Notes: generated by a model not told the origin, from the sequence alone. Positions 23,572 through 33,151 are shown, counted from the first letter of the stretch. The stretch is DNA of 64,000 nt from Oceanobacillus jeddahensis (GCF_000750635.1 NZ_CCDM010000001.1:1612001-1676000), one strand, 5' to 3'. Made by a program: numbers and translations.

Positions 23572-25965
23572 ATGACTTATTCTATTAAAAAAGTAGCAGT
23601 AATCGGTTCAGGAGTAATGGGTTCTGGTATAGCTGCTCATTTAGCAAACGCAGGTTTACCCGTAATAATGTTTGACAGAGTACCAGATTCTCTGACGGAC
23701 AAAGAAAAGAAACAAGGTCTCAGCTTAGAAGACAGATCAGTCAGAAATCGAATTGTTGCTGAGGGCAAAAAGAAGCTTTTGAAGCAAAAGCCGTCCCCAA
23801 TAACATCTAAAAAAAGTTTAGAGTTAATTCAAGTCGCCAATTTGGAGGATGATTTGGCGTTATTGTCAGAGGCAGATTGGATTGTCGAGGTCATCGTTGA
23901 GAATCTGGAAGCGAAAAAAGAGCTGTTTAAAAAAGTGGATGCACATCGCAGCGGAGGAACAATCATCACCTCCAATACATCAGGAATTTCTGTCGAAGCA
24001 ATGATTTCAGAAGCCTCAGAAGATATGCAGGAGCATTTTTTGGGAACACACTTTTTTAATCCGCCGCGTTATTTGAAGTTACTGGAAGTTATTCCAACAG
24101 AAAAAACAAAGGCAGAAGTGCTTTCCTTTATGAAGCTATTCGGTGAAAATGTGTTAGGCAAAGGCGTGGTAGAAGCAAAAGATACGCCAAACTTTATTGC
24201 AAACCGGATTGGAACCTACGGACTTTTGGTCACTGTACAGGAAATGAAGAAACAGGGATTAAGTGTTGGTGAAGTAGATTCGATTACCGGCCCGCTTATT
24301 GGCAGACCAAAAAGTGCTACATTCCGTACTCTGGATGTTGTAGGAATTGATACATTTTATTACGTTGCAAATAATGTTTATCATCACGTATCCGATCCAA
24401 AAGAAAAAGAAATATTTACCGTTCCGGAATTTTTAAAGGAAATGATTGAAAAAGGGTGGATTGGTGCAAAAAGCGGAAAAGGATTCTATGAAAAGAAGAA
24501 AGATAGAACGATTGTAGAAATTAATCCTAACACGTTAGAGTACCAGGAAAGAAAAAAACTGAAAACAAATGCCGTAGAAGCAGCTAAGCAGGAAAAAGGA
24601 TTAAGCTGGAAAATGAAAGCGCTTGTAAATCAAAAAGGCGATAAAGCTTCCGATTTTATTTGGTCTATTATAAAGCCTGTATTAGTATATTCTGCTGATT
24701 TAGTCGGAGAAATTGCGGATGATGTTGTTTCTATTGATGATGCGATGAAATGGGGCTTCGGCTGGGAACTTGGCCCGTTTGAAATCTGGGATGCGATTGG
24801 TGTAAGTGCTGCGGTGGAACGTATCCAAGATGAAGGCACATCTGTACCGAACTGGGTACTGGATATGCTGGAAGAAGGAAATGAAACCTTCTATAAACAG
24901 GAAAATGGTGATATTTATTTCTTTCATGATGATACCTATAAACAAAAGAAAGTCAATAAGAAAGAAATATCCTTAGCAGCAGTTAAAGAGCAAAAAGAGG
25001 TTATCAAGAAAAATACTGGTGCGAGTCTGATCGATATGGGGGATGATGTTGCTTTATTAGAATTTCATTCCAAAAGTAACGCCATAGGTCTTGATATTAT
25101 CCAGATGGTCAATGAATCTATTGAAGAAGTTAATAAAAATTACAAGGGGCTTGTGATTGGTAATCAAGGTAAAAATTTCTGTGTTGGTGCTAATTTAGCG
25201 ATGATGCTGATGGAAGCGCAGGATGATAATATTTTTGAATTAGACCTCGTTATTCGTCAATTTCAAAATATGACGATGAATATTAAATATGCTGATAAAC
25301 CGGTTGTGGTTGCACCATTTAATATGACATTAGGTGGTGGAGCAGAGGTATCCTTGCCAGCTGCAGCGATCCAGGCTTCACCAGAAACGTATATGGGGCT
25401 GGTTGAATTTGGTGTCGGTCTTATTCCTGGAGGCGGAGGAACAAAAGAACTCTATTTAAAAGAGCTTCGTAATCTCCCGGAAGGTGTAGATCTTGATTTA
25501 ACCAAAGTGGCCAACGATGTGTTTGAAAAAGTAGCAACGGCAAAAGTTTCGACCTCTGCACGAGAAGCAATGGAAAACGGCTACCTGAATAAAAATGACC
25601 GCATCAGCAGAAATCCAGATCATATTCTCTATGATGCGAAAAAACGTGTATTATCTTTAGCAAATGAAGGATATGAGAAACCTGCCAGGGAAAAAATTCC
25701 GGTTGTCGGAGAAGCAGGTTATGCAGCAATGGTGATGGGGGCGAAATCATTACATTATGGCGGCTATGCTTCCGAGCATGATTTGAAAATTGCTGAAAGA
25801 TTAGCCTACGTCTTATCTGGCGGAAGAATAAAAGAAGGTACGGAGATTGATGAACAGGTCATGCTTGATTTGGAAAGAGAAGCATTCTTAAGCCTGATTG
25901 CAGAACCGCTGACACAGCAAAGGATGCAGCACATGCTTGTAAAAGGGAAACCGTTACGCAATTAA
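23572..25965 (+). CDS. fadN: 3-hydroxyacyl-CoA dehydrogenase/enoyl-CoA hydratase FadN
   Basis: 797 residues, close to B. subtilis FadN. The N-terminal half is the dehydrogenase: NAD-binding GSGVMGSGIAAHLANAG near residue 11, TSNTSGISV and HFFNPPRYLKLLEV, and a second 3HCDH-C segment with GFGWELGPFEIWD. The C-terminal third (about 480-700) is the hydratase, with GNQGKNFCVGANLAMM and GLIPGGGGTKEL. It catalyses the two middle steps of fatty acid beta-oxidation in the cytosol. First gene of fadN-fadA-fadE, with the FadR palindrome just upstream and a GGAGG ribosome binding site. Confidence 0.93.
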   Translation: MTYSIKKVAVIGSGVMGSGIAAHLANAGLPVIMFDRVPDSLTDKEKKQGLSLEDRSVRNRIVAEGKKKLLKQKPSPITSKKSLELIQVANLEDDLALLSEADWIVEVIVENLEAKKELFKKVDAHRSGGTIITSNTSGISVEAMISEASEDMQEHFLGTHFFNPPRYLKLLEVIPTEKTKAEVLSFMKLFGENVLGKGVVEAKDTPNFIANRIGTYGLLVTVQEMKKQGLSVGEVDSITGPLIGRPKSATFRTLDVVGIDTFYYVANNVYHHVSDPKEKEIFTVPEFLKEMIEKGWIGAKSGKGFYEKKKDRTIVEINPNTLEYQERKKLKTNAVEAAKQEKGLSWKMKALVNQKGDKASDFIWSIIKPVLVYSADLVGEIADDVVSIDDAMKWGFGWELGPFEIWDAIGVSAAVERIQDEGTSVPNWVLDMLEEGNETFYKQENGDIYFFHDDTYKQKKVNKKEISLAAVKEQKEVIKKNTGASLIDMGDDVALLEFHSKSNAIGLDIIQMVNESIEEVNKNYKGLVIGNQGKNFCVGANLAMMLMEAQDDNIFELDLVIRQFQNMTMNIKYADKPVVVAPFNMTLGGGAEVSLPAAAIQASPETYMGLVEFGVGLIPGGGGTKELYLKELRNLPEGVDLDLTKVANDVFEKVATAKVSTSAREAMENGYLNKNDRISRNPDHILYDAKKRVLSLANEGYEKPAREKIPVVGEAGYAAMVMGAKSLHYGGYASEHDLKIAERLAYVLSGGRIKEGTEIDEQVMLDLEREAFLSLIAEPLTQQRMQHMLVKGKPLRN

Positions 25966-26017
25966 TCTCTAAAAGAAGCTATTCAAAAGAAACGCGCGTT
26001 TAAAGGAGGATACATCC

Positions 26018-27193
26018 GTGAAAGAAGCAGTGATTGTAGCTGGTGCTAGAACACCAGTAGGGAAAGCAAATAAAGGCTCATTACAGAATGTTAGGCCAGA
26101 TGATTTAGCAGCACTTACTGTGAAGGAAACTTTAAAGAGAGCTGACGATTATCAAGGCTCCATCGATGATGTAATTATTGGATGCGCAATGCCGGAAGCA
26201 GAACAAGGGATGAATATGGCTCGGAATATCGCTGGACTCGCTGGGTTAAGCCATGATGTTCCAGGTATTACAGTAAATCGTTATTGTGCTTCCGGATTAC
26301 AGACGATCGCTTATGGTGCAGAACGAATTATGGTTGGCGCTGCGGATACGATTATCGCTGGCGGTGCAGAATCGATGTCGATGATTCCGATGGGTGGACA
26401 TGTGATTAAACCGAATCCAACCTTGGTTGGAAATGCACCAGAATACTATATGAACATGGGGCATACAGCAGAAGAAGTAGCAAATCGGTTTGAAATTTCA
26501 AGAACGGATCAGGATGCTTTTGCAGTACAGAGCCATGAACGTGCGGCGAAAGCAATAGAGAAAGGGTTATTTAAAGATGAAATTGTTCCTGTAGAAGTGA
26601 AGGAGCGTGTGGTAGGGAAGCAAAATAAGATTGAAGAGAAATCTTTTTCCTTTGAAATGGATGAAGGGGTTCGTGCAGGAACGAACATAGAAACGTTAAG
26701 TTCCTTGCGTCCAGCCTTTCATGTAAAAGGAAGCGTTACGGCAGGAAATGCTTCCCAAATGAGTGACGGGGCAGCATCTGTTTTATTAATGGATAAAGAG
26801 AAAGCAGAAGCGGAAGGATTAACGCCAATTGTTAAATTCCGTTCCTTTGCAGTAGCTGGTGTGGCACCGGAAATTATGGGGGTCGGACCGGTAGAAGCAA
26901 TTCCGAAAGCAGTGAAAATGGCAGGGCTCGAATTATCGGATATTGGTTTAATTGAATTGAATGAAGCTTTTGCATCACAGGCACTGCGAGTTATCCGGGC
27001 ATTGGATTTAGATGCAGATAAAGTGAATGTTAATGGCGGTGCGATTGCATTAGGACATCCGCTTGGTTGTACAGGTACAAAGCTGACCGTCAGCTTAATG
27101 CATGAAATGAAGCGGCGAAATGAACAATTTGGCATTGTAACGATGTGTATTGGCGGCGGCATGGGAGCTGCAGGCGTATTTGAACTTTTATAA
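26018..27193 (+). CDS. fadA: Acetyl-CoA C-acyltransferase (thiolase) FadA
   Basis: 391 residues from a GTG start (AAAGGAGG). The thiolase motifs are complete: the nucleophile Cys in NRYCASGLQTIA (about residue 90), GGAESMSMIP, the substrate-binding LNEAFASQALRV, the general base His in GGAIALGHPLGCTG (about 350) and the second Cys in MCIGGGMGAAG (about 380). It cleaves 3-ketoacyl-CoA in the last step of beta-oxidation. Second gene of the fad operon, 52 bp after fadN. Confidence 0.94.
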   Translation: MKEAVIVAGARTPVGKANKGSLQNVRPDDLAALTVKETLKRADDYQGSIDDVIIGCAMPEAEQGMNMARNIAGLAGLSHDVPGITVNRYCASGLQTIAYGAERIMVGAADTIIAGGAESMSMIPMGGHVIKPNPTLVGNAPEYYMNMGHTAEEVANRFEISRTDQDAFAVQSHERAAKAIEKGLFKDEIVPVEVKERVVGKQNKIEEKSFSFEMDEGVRAGTNIETLSSLRPAFHVKGSVTAGNASQMSDGAASVLLMDKEKAEAEGLTPIVKFRSFAVAGVAPEIMGVGPVEAIPKAVKMAGLELSDIGLIELNEAFASQALRVIRALDLDADKVNVNGGAIALGHPLGCTGTKLTVSLMHEMKRRNEQFGIVTMCIGGGMGAAGVFELL

Positions 27194-27247
27194 GAGGATG
27201 TTCCATGTGAACCCGAATTACAATTTATTTGAAAAGGGGAAATTACG

Positions 27248-29032
27248 ATGAGTGAAACAAAAGAAAGATTATTTAAAGGTGGCGCATTTTTAGTTGAGGA
27301 TATTACGGCAGAAGACATCATTACACCAGAAGATTTTACAGATGAACACAAGATGATTGCGAAAACAACAGAGGATTTTGTATTAGGAGAGGTCGTTCCT
27401 AAAATCGATAACCTGGAAAATCAAGAATTTGAGCATTCCGTGGATTTGCTGAAAAAAGCCGGAGAATTAGGCTTATTAGGTGCCGATGTGCCGGAAGCTT
27501 ATGGCGGTCTTGCTTTAGATAAAATCAGCTCTTCTTTGATTGCGGAGAAGTTTTCCCGCGCCGGCGGTTTCTCTATTACGCATGGCGCCCATGTCGGAAT
27601 TGGTTCCCTGCCGATTGTTTTCTTTGGAAATGATGCACAAAAGGAAAAATATCTTCCTAAATTAGCAACCGGCGAGTTAATTGCTGCATATGCCCTGACC
27701 GAGCCAAGTTCGGGTTCTGATGCGCTTGGTGCAAAAGCAACAGCCAAACTAAACGATGCCGGTACGCATTATATTTTAAATGGTGAAAAGCAATGGATCA
27801 CCAACTCCGCTTTTGCAGATGTCTTTATTGTCTACGCTAAAATTGACGGCGAGCATTTCAGCGCCTTTATTGTGGAGAGAGAGTATCCTGGTGTATCTAC
27901 TGGGCCGGAAGAAAAGAAAATGGGTATCAAGAGTTCCTCTACCAGGACACTTGTCTTAGAGGATGCGGAAGTTCCAGTAGAAAATCTACTTGGAGAAAAA
28001 GGACGCGGACATGTGATTGCTTTTAACATTTTGAATGTCGGCCGCTATAAACTGGCTGTCGGTGGTATTGGAGCTTCTAAGCGCAGTCTGGAATTAGCAG
28101 CGAAATATGTAAATGAGCGGAAACAATTCCAAACACCGATTTCGAGTTTTTCGCTGACACAGGAAAAATTAGCAACAATTGCTGCGAAACTTTACGCCAA
28201 TGAAAGTGCGGTGTATCGAATCGTGGGGTTATTTGAACAACGGATGGGCGCCCTGACCGATGAACAATTGCAGGATGGGCGTGAAGTGGCCAGAGCAATT
28301 GCGGAGTACCAAATAGAATGTTCCATGGCGAAATTTAGTGTGTCTGAATTACTGGATTACGCAGTGGATGAGGCTGTTCAACTCCATGGCGGGTATGGTT
28401 TTATGCAGGAATATGAAGTAGAACGGATTTACCGTGATTCACGGATTAACCGTATTTTTGAAGGGACCAATGAAATTAACCGCCTGCTTGTGCCGGGAAC
28501 ACTATTAAAAAAAGCGATGAAGGGTGAATTGCCATTATTAGAAAAGGCACAGGGACTGCAGGAAGAATTAATGATGATGATGCCGGAAGAAGCAGGCACA
28601 GAAGCGTTAGAGCAAGAAAAATATTTATTAAAGAATGCGAAAAAGCTTATCTTGCTCGGAGCTGGATTGGCAGCACAGAAATACGGCAAAAAATTAGACC
28701 AGGAGCAGGAAATTCTCGTTAAATTAGCGGATATGACAGCGGAAGTATTTAATATAGAGTCTGCTATCCTTCGTACCGAAAAAGCCATTTCTAATGCCGG
28801 GTTAGAAAAAGCACAATTAAAATTATTATATACGGAAGTGTATGTACAGGAAGCATTTAACAGGATGGAAACAGCAGCAAAAGAAATTCTGATTACAGCA
28901 GAAGAAGGGGATTCACTGCGCGTTATGCTATCTTCTCTGCGTAAGCTGACAAGGCATACACCAATCAATGTAGTTAAGAAAAAACGTGAAATCGCTGCGC
29001 AGATTATTGAAGAAGAAAAATATATTGTCTAA
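27248..29032 (+). CDS. fadE: Acyl-CoA dehydrogenase FadE
   Basis: 594 residues, the long form typical of Bacillus FadE. Acyl-CoA dehydrogenase domain (about 30-410) with ALTEPSSGSDALGAKATA and QWITNSAFADVFIV (flavin contacts), FQTPISSFSLTQEKLA, QLHGGYGFMQEYEVERIYRD and RIFEGTNEINRLLV, which carries the catalytic Glu. A C-terminal helical extension (about 430-590) follows. It oxidises acyl-CoA with FAD in the first step of beta-oxidation. Last gene of the operon; terminator follows. Confidence 0.93.
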   Translation: MSETKERLFKGGAFLVEDITAEDIITPEDFTDEHKMIAKTTEDFVLGEVVPKIDNLENQEFEHSVDLLKKAGELGLLGADVPEAYGGLALDKISSSLIAEKFSRAGGFSITHGAHVGIGSLPIVFFGNDAQKEKYLPKLATGELIAAYALTEPSSGSDALGAKATAKLNDAGTHYILNGEKQWITNSAFADVFIVYAKIDGEHFSAFIVEREYPGVSTGPEEKKMGIKSSSTRTLVLEDAEVPVENLLGEKGRGHVIAFNILNVGRYKLAVGGIGASKRSLELAAKYVNERKQFQTPISSFSLTQEKLATIAAKLYANESAVYRIVGLFEQRMGALTDEQLQDGREVARAIAEYQIECSMAKFSVSELLDYAVDEAVQLHGGYGFMQEYEVERIYRDSRINRIFEGTNEINRLLVPGTLLKKAMKGELPLLEKAQGLQEELMMMMPEEAGTEALEQEKYLLKNAKKLILLGAGLAAQKYGKKLDQEQEILVKLADMTAEVFNIESAILRTEKAISNAGLEKAQLKLLYTEVYVQEAFNRMETAAKEILITAEEGDSLRVMLSSLRKLTRHTPINVVKKKREIAAQIIEEEKYIV

Positions 29033-29037
29033 ACACA

Positions 29038-29070
29038 TTAAAAAGAGGCTGAGCGACCAGCCTCTTTTCG
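29038..29070. terminator. Terminator between fadE and the convergent channel gene
   Basis: AAAAGAGGCTG-AGCGAC-CAGCCTCTTTT, perfect 11-bp stem with A/T runs on both sides. Confidence 0.85.
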
Positions 29071-29072
29071 TT

Positions 29073-29876
29073 TTACTCATCCTTCCTTGATTTTTCCTTT
29101 AATAATGCTTTGATTTCTTTCAGCTCTTTATCCATCTCCTCCAGTTTTAAATCAGTTGGTGATGGTGTCTCTTCCCGGCTTGCTTCTTCTACATTATTGA
29201 CAACAACCCCGACAAATAAATTAACAATTACGAATGCGCCAATTAAAATAAAGGTTACAAAATACCACCAGGAGGAGGGATCTTGTTCTAAAATAGGGTA
29301 CATCACCCCGCTTGCCCACGACTCTAATGTAATTACCTGAAATAAGGTAAGTAAGGTTCGATGTAAAGAACCAAAGTATTCAGGAGAAATGGAAGCAAAA
29401 AGAGTGGTCCCAATAACGCCATAGACATAGAAGAACAGCCCTAAAAGAATCATGATTGTCCCCATCGAAGGAATCGTCAGCAGTAGCGCATTAACCATTT
29501 TTCTTAAGGATGGAATAATCGATATCGCTCTTAATACACGAAGAACTCTCAAGATACGCAATATCATGATGTAACTGGAGCCTAGAAATACGATACTGGC
29601 GGATACAATGATTAAATCAAACACATTCCATGGATTTTTGAAAAAGGTGTAAAGAGAAGGACTTCCTATTAATCTAATAATAATTTCAATTGTAAATATA
29701 GTTAATAGCAGCGTATCCAGCCAATAGATGGTTGAGGGAAATTGATTGGAAATAGCCGGGTACGTTTCAAATCCCACAATGATAGCATTAAAGATAATTA
29801 AACCAATAATTACGTTCGTGAATGTTTTATTTTCTGCAATCGCAGCACATTTTGCCTGGAAAGATTTATTTATCAT
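29073..29876 (-). CDS. NaChBac-type voltage-gated sodium channel
   Basis: 267 residues; one domain of six helices. S1-S3 are clear from about residue 18 to 100. S4 carries Arg at every third position (ILRILRVLRVLRAISIIP, about 105-122), the voltage sensor. The pore loop TLFQVITLESWASGVM (about 178-193) has the LESWAS selectivity filter of NaChBac. A C-terminal acidic neck and coiled coil (TDLKLEEMDKELKEIKALL) drive tetramer assembly. In alkaliphilic and halotolerant Bacillus such channels support Na+ re-entry for motility and pH homeostasis. Convergent with the fad operon, apparently monocistronic. Confidence 0.92.
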   Translation of the reverse strand: MINKSFQAKCAAIAENKTFTNVIIGLIIFNAIIVGFETYPAISNQFPSTIYWLDTLLLTIFTIEIIIRLIGSPSLYTFFKNPWNVFDLIIVSASIVFLGSSYIMILRILRVLRVLRAISIIPSLRKMVNALLLTIPSMGTIMILLGLFFYVYGVIGTTLFASISPEYFGSLHRTLLTLFQVITLESWASGVMYPILEQDPSSWWYFVTFILIGAFVIVNLFVGVVVNNVEEASREETPSPTDLKLEEMDKELKEIKALLKEKSRKDE

Positions 29877-30104
29877 GACAAATATTCCTCTCTCTTTAAG
29901 TGTTCATCTGTTATGTAAACTGATTTGATTTACAATTTAAAAGACTTGTTTTTTTCCACAACTATTATTGTACGAATACTTTTTAATTTTGTCACTTCTG
30001 ATTTCACATTATATATAGAAGATATTGATTCAATATATTGGATGAAAGATAAAGTTTCGTGGTAATCTAAATAAAAAAGGATCAAACTTTTAGGAGGGAC
30101 TAGC

Positions 30105-30581
30105 ATGTATCGAAATTTAAATGACTTTTTAACAGAATGGTCACAGTCTGCTGATGGTACAAAAGCCGTATTAAAAGCATTAGAGGATGAGAAATTAGAT
30201 CAATCGATTGTAGAAGGGCATAATAGTCTTGGCTGGCTGGGATGGCATTTAGTGAATAGCCCTGTTTTCTTCGTTAGCTTAGTCGGTATTGATTTAGAAT
30301 CACCTTATGATCCGGATAGTGTTCCAACAAAAGCAAGTGAAATTCTCGAAGCATATGAAGATATTTCAAAACGTGTTGTTGAGAAAGCAAAAGAGCAATT
30401 AACAGATGAAGCTTTAGTAAATGAAGTGGCTGATTTTGGCGGGCCGGCTCCAAAAGGAAGTATCTTACGTATGTTAGTCAGCCACCAGATTCATCATCGT
30501 GGTCAAATGACTGTCCTGCTTAGACAAGCTGGCTTAGAGGTTCCTGGAGTGATGGGACCAACAAAAGAGGAACAACAATAG
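30105..30581 (+). CDS. DinB/YfiT-like four-helix metalloprotein (YusD position)
   Basis: 158 residues with a GGAGGG ribosome binding site. DinB superfamily four-helix bundle with a likely metal triad: His in LGWHLVNSP (about 48) and the HQIHHRGQMTVLL motif near residues 126-138. Related proteins include thiol S-transferases that use bacillithiol, mycothiol or glutathione and otherwise uncharacterised damage-inducible proteins. It sits just ahead of the ArsC-like gene (16-bp gap), so both may be co-expressed. Enzymatic activity is unproven. Confidence 0.8.
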   Translation: MYRNLNDFLTEWSQSADGTKAVLKALEDEKLDQSIVEGHNSLGWLGWHLVNSPVFFVSLVGIDLESPYDPDSVPTKASEILEAYEDISKRVVEKAKEQLTDEALVNEVADFGGPAPKGSILRMLVSHQIHHRGQMTVLLRQAGLEVPGVMGPTKEEQQ

Positions 30582-30597
30582 AAGTGGAGGAATAGCC

Positions 30598-30954
30598 GTG
30601 TCATTATCTTTTTATTGGTATCCTAAATGTGGTACGTGCAGGAATGCAAAAAAATGGTTAGATGAAAACCAAGTCGATTATAAGGCAATTCATATTGTAG
30701 AAGAACCTCCGAGTGCGAGTGAGCTGTTATCCTGGATGGAAACAAGTGACTTGCCTGCAAAGAAGTTTTTTAATACAAGTGGTAAAAAATATCGAGAATT
30801 GAATTTGAAAGAAAGAATAAATGATTTATCTCAACAGGAGATGGCAAAGATTCTAGCTTCTGATGGTATGCTGATCAAACGACCTGTCTTAACAGATGGC
30901 GAGAAAGTGACTGTCGGGTTTAAAGAAGACATCTATGAATCTGTCTGGAAATAA
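30598..30954 (+). CDS. ArsC/Spx-family thioredoxin-fold protein (YusI-like)
   Basis: 118 residues from a GTG start (GTGGAGG upstream). The fold begins FYWYPKCGTCRNAKKWL, a CxxC active site at about residues 12-15 on an ArsC-like thioredoxin fold, and ends LIKRPVLTDGEKVTVGF, the conserved RP motif of Spx/MgsR/ArsC proteins. In B. subtilis yusI lies beside gcvH, as here. It lacks clear evidence for either RNA polymerase binding (Spx) or arsenate reduction, so I give no gene symbol. Probably a thiol-redox protein. Confidence 0.8.
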   Translation: MSLSFYWYPKCGTCRNAKKWLDENQVDYKAIHIVEEPPSASELLSWMETSDLPAKKFFNTSGKKYRELNLKERINDLSQQEMAKILASDGMLIKRPVLTDGEKVTVGFKEDIYESVWK

Positions 30955-31083
30955 GAGAATGTTGGAAGTGCAGATTTAAAAAAGACGCTGACACAGCTGA
31001 TGAATTTTTAAACATCCTCTAGAAATTAAACAGACTTCCATGTATAGTTAAAGAGAAATAAAGATTTGTTGGAGGGATACGAA

Positions 31084-31464
31084 ATGAGCTTGCCAAAGGA
31101 TTATTTATATTCAAAAGAACATGAATGGGTAAAAAAAGAAGATGGAAAAGTTCGTATTGGAATTACTGATTTTGCACAAGATGAGCTTGGGGATATTGTC
31201 TTTGTTGAATTACCAGAAGTTGGCGATTCTTTAGAGTTGGAAGAACCATTTGGAAGTGTAGAATCTGTTAAAACAGTATCTGAACTGTATGCTCCAGTAA
31301 GCGGAAAAGTGGTAGAGGTAAATGAGGAACTAGAAGATAGTCCAGAGCTTGTAAACGAATCACCACATGAAAAGGCATGGATGGTTGTTGTTGAGCTTGA
31401 GAATGAAGATGAGTTAGAAGATTTATTAGATGCGGAAGCATACCAAGCATTCATAGAAGAATAA
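31084..31464 (+). CDS. gcvH: Glycine cleavage system H protein
   Basis: 126 residues from the ATG at 31084, which has GGAGG nine bases upstream; the ATG at 31066 overlaps that site. The family signature is complete: [23 protein letters not shown] at the start (conserved HEW), [12 protein letters not shown] and the lipoyl attachment Lys in [16 protein letters not shown], about residue 62. GcvH carries the aminomethyl group in glycine cleavage and is also the relay for lipoate transfer in Bacillus. The gcvT/gcvP genes are not in this window. Monocistronic. Confidence 0.95.
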   Translation: MSLPKDYLYSKEHEWVKKEDGKVRIGITDFAQDELGDIVFVELPEVGDSLELEEPFGSVESVKTVSELYAPVSGKVVEVNEELEDSPELVNESPHEKAWMVVVELENEDELEDLLDAEAYQAFIEE

Positions 31465-31781
31465 TATAATATATTGACACCTATTTTAGAAATCGTGAAA
31501 AAGACAGGTTCTTCACCTGGAATTTCAAAAGGGCTCTAAAAAAGGTGAAAAAGAGCTGACTTTTCCACATTCGTGTATAGTTAGCTCTTTTCTTTTCATA
31601 TAATATAGAAAAAGCATATTATAGTGCGCGTTCAAAACTTCTATGTCTTATTAGACACCGCAATAGATGAAAAATCCCATTTTCGTATAAAAAAGTACGA
31701 TATGCCGGTTTAGGAACGCATTACCCTCTTAAAAGATTAGAGGATGTGGAACTTAATTGCTTTAATAAGGAGTGCAAAACG
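31465..31781. other. Intergenic region gcvH to toprim gene
   Basis: Holds the gcvH terminator. The remainder (31600-31780) has weak self-complementary ends (GTGCGCGTTC near 31624, GGAACGCAT near 31713) but no convincing element or gene. Confidence 0.4.
31550..31598 (+). terminator. Terminator of gcvH
   Basis: AAAGAGCTGAC / GTTAGCTCTTT stem (one G-T pair) and a T-rich tail. Confidence 0.75.
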
Positions 31782-32147
31782 ATGATGGAAGATGATTACA
31801 ATAAAGTCATAATCGTTGAAGGGTTATCTGATAAAAAACATATAGAAAAAATTCTTGACGATAATACCATCACCATTGTTTGTACAAATGGAACCATTGG
31901 CGTAGAGAAATTTGAAGAGCTGTTAGAATATTATCATTTAGATGATACTGAAGTTTTTATTCTGGTGGATGAGGATGATTCCGGAATAAAACTCCGAAAG
32001 CAGCTGGCCAGAGAGCTGCCGCATGCTGAACATATTTACGTAAGCAGTGAATTTCGTGAAGTGGCTGCGACTCCTAAGAAAACTTTGGCCAGTATCCTGG
32101 CTGGCAAACGAATTGGAATAGATCTCAATTATCTTGCAAAATGGTAA
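31782..32147 (+). CDS. Toprim domain protein (YusF-like)
   Basis: 121 residues from the ATG at 31782 (AAGGAG nine bases upstream); a GTG at 31746 would add twelve residues but has no ribosome binding site. The toprim fold is shown by KVIIVEGLSDKKHIEKIL (catalytic Glu) and the DxD-type VFILVDEDDSGIKLRK. Small stand-alone toprim proteins of this kind (YusF) have no firmly known role; relatives of RNase M5 cut 5S rRNA precursors. Order gcvH-yusF-yusE is as in B. subtilis. Confidence 0.82.
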   Translation: MMEDDYNKVIIVEGLSDKKHIEKILDDNTITIVCTNGTIGVEKFEELLEYYHLDDTEVFILVDEDDSGIKLRKQLARELPHAEHIYVSSEFREVAATPKKTLASILAGKRIGIDLNYLAKW

Positions 32148-32209
32148 CTTAACGCGTTAAGATAAAAAAGAGTTTTATTTAGAAGAAGGTGAGCAGAACT
32201 TTTTAACAC

Positions 32210-32519
32210 CTCAACTTTCGTATATTAAAAAGAAACTTCATTTCCATAGAAACAGGAGTTGATCGTTCCTTCTATAAATCCTTTGACAAAGAATAGCAAG
32301 TGAAGTGTAATGCACCGCTGCGACGGACCGTTTTGCTTTCCAACGTACAACGTTTTGATGGGGCGAGTAATCGCAACCCCAGTCCCAGTGGGAAGACCCC
32401 GCAGAAAAAAAGCGAACTTCTTTTTTCGAGAAGGCTGAGCTCAAGCCCGCGGAAAGCGTAGTGTTTTTCCGGAGTGGGAGCTATACACTATCATTAGTTC
32501 AAAAAAAGCTGATTTACAA
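32210..32519 (+). repeat. MITE-like element, copy 4 (composite, right-truncated)
   Basis: Left end CTCAACTTTCGTATATTAA and about 100 bp beyond match the intact copies. After CACCGCTGCGACGGA the sequence switches to an extra module (GACCGTTTTGCTTTCC to CCCGCGGAAAGCG, about 32326-32461) and then returns to the family tail (GGGAGCTATACACTATCATTAGTTC). Homology stops near 32517, so the right end and target duplication are lost. It fills most of the gap between the toprim and thioredoxin genes. Confidence 0.75.
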
Positions 32520-32551
32520 TACGGAAAGAAAAAAGATCGAGGAGAGTTAAC

Positions 32552-32872
32552 TTGAAACAGTTTAATGAGACAGAAGTGAACCATCATCGGTTTATATTAT
32601 ATATTTATACACCATTCTGCGGGACATGTACCGTAGCACGTGCCATGCTTGAAAAAATAGAAAGATTGCATAAAGAGGATATTTTCACAGAAATCAATGC
32701 TTCCATGCATCCTGATTTTATGCAGCACCATCAAATTGAAAGTGTACCATGTCTTGCTTTTATGGAAAATGGAAAAATCGTAGAAAAGGTATACACCTTT
32801 CAATCGACAGCAAATATTTATCAGTATCTGATGAAATATAAACCAGAGCTGTTCACAGCAATAAATAATTAA
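32552..32872 (+). CDS. Thioredoxin-like protein (YusE-like)
   Basis: 106 residues from a TTG start with CGAGGAGAG upstream. Thioredoxin fold with active site TPFCGTCTVARAM (CGTC) at about residues 23-26 and the cis-Pro region ESVPCLAFMENGKIV. The active site CGTC differs from the CGPC of housekeeping thioredoxins, so partners may be specific. The order yusF-yusE next to gcvH is conserved in Bacillus. A terminator follows. Confidence 0.85.
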   Translation: MKQFNETEVNHHRFILYIYTPFCGTCTVARAMLEKIERLHKEDIFTEINASMHPDFMQHHQIESVPCLAFMENGKIVEKVYTFQSTANIYQYLMKYKPELFTAINN

Positions 32873-32978
32873 GTTTTTGAAGGCCGATAATATTTTACCG
32901 GATTTCAAGGGGATGTTCGGGGTTAATAATTGAAAAGTGCCGGCTTCTGCAAGTAATTTAATGATATCGTATATATTT

Positions 32979-33015
32979 AAGCGTCTCTCTGTTCTCGTGC
33001 AGAAAGACGCTTTTT
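32979..33015 (+). terminator. Terminator of the yusE-like gene
   Basis: AAGCGTCTCTCTG / CAGAAAGACGCTT (one mismatch) and TTTTT. Confidence 0.8.
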
Positions 33016-33151
33016 CCATGAATAAGGTATGACGGAGCGGTCATTCCATTTCTGTACCCCTGGATTAACGAGGAATATGGAAGTATTTTAAGTATATGTG
33101 ATTTTTTCTATTCATAGCGAAAGATTTTCATAAATTATCGGGATATACACG

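Noticed and set aside
26719..27351. 210-codon minus-strand frame across fadA/fadE
   Set aside because: Antisense shadow of two well-supported genes, Ser/Pro/Ala-biased composition.
30598..30954. Arsenate reductase ArsC
   Set aside because: The fold and CxxC fit the wider ArsC/Spx group, but no ars operon is nearby and synteny points to YusI.
32597..33019. 140-codon minus-strand frame opposite the thioredoxin gene
   Set aside because: Runs through the yusE terminator and has no ribosome binding site.
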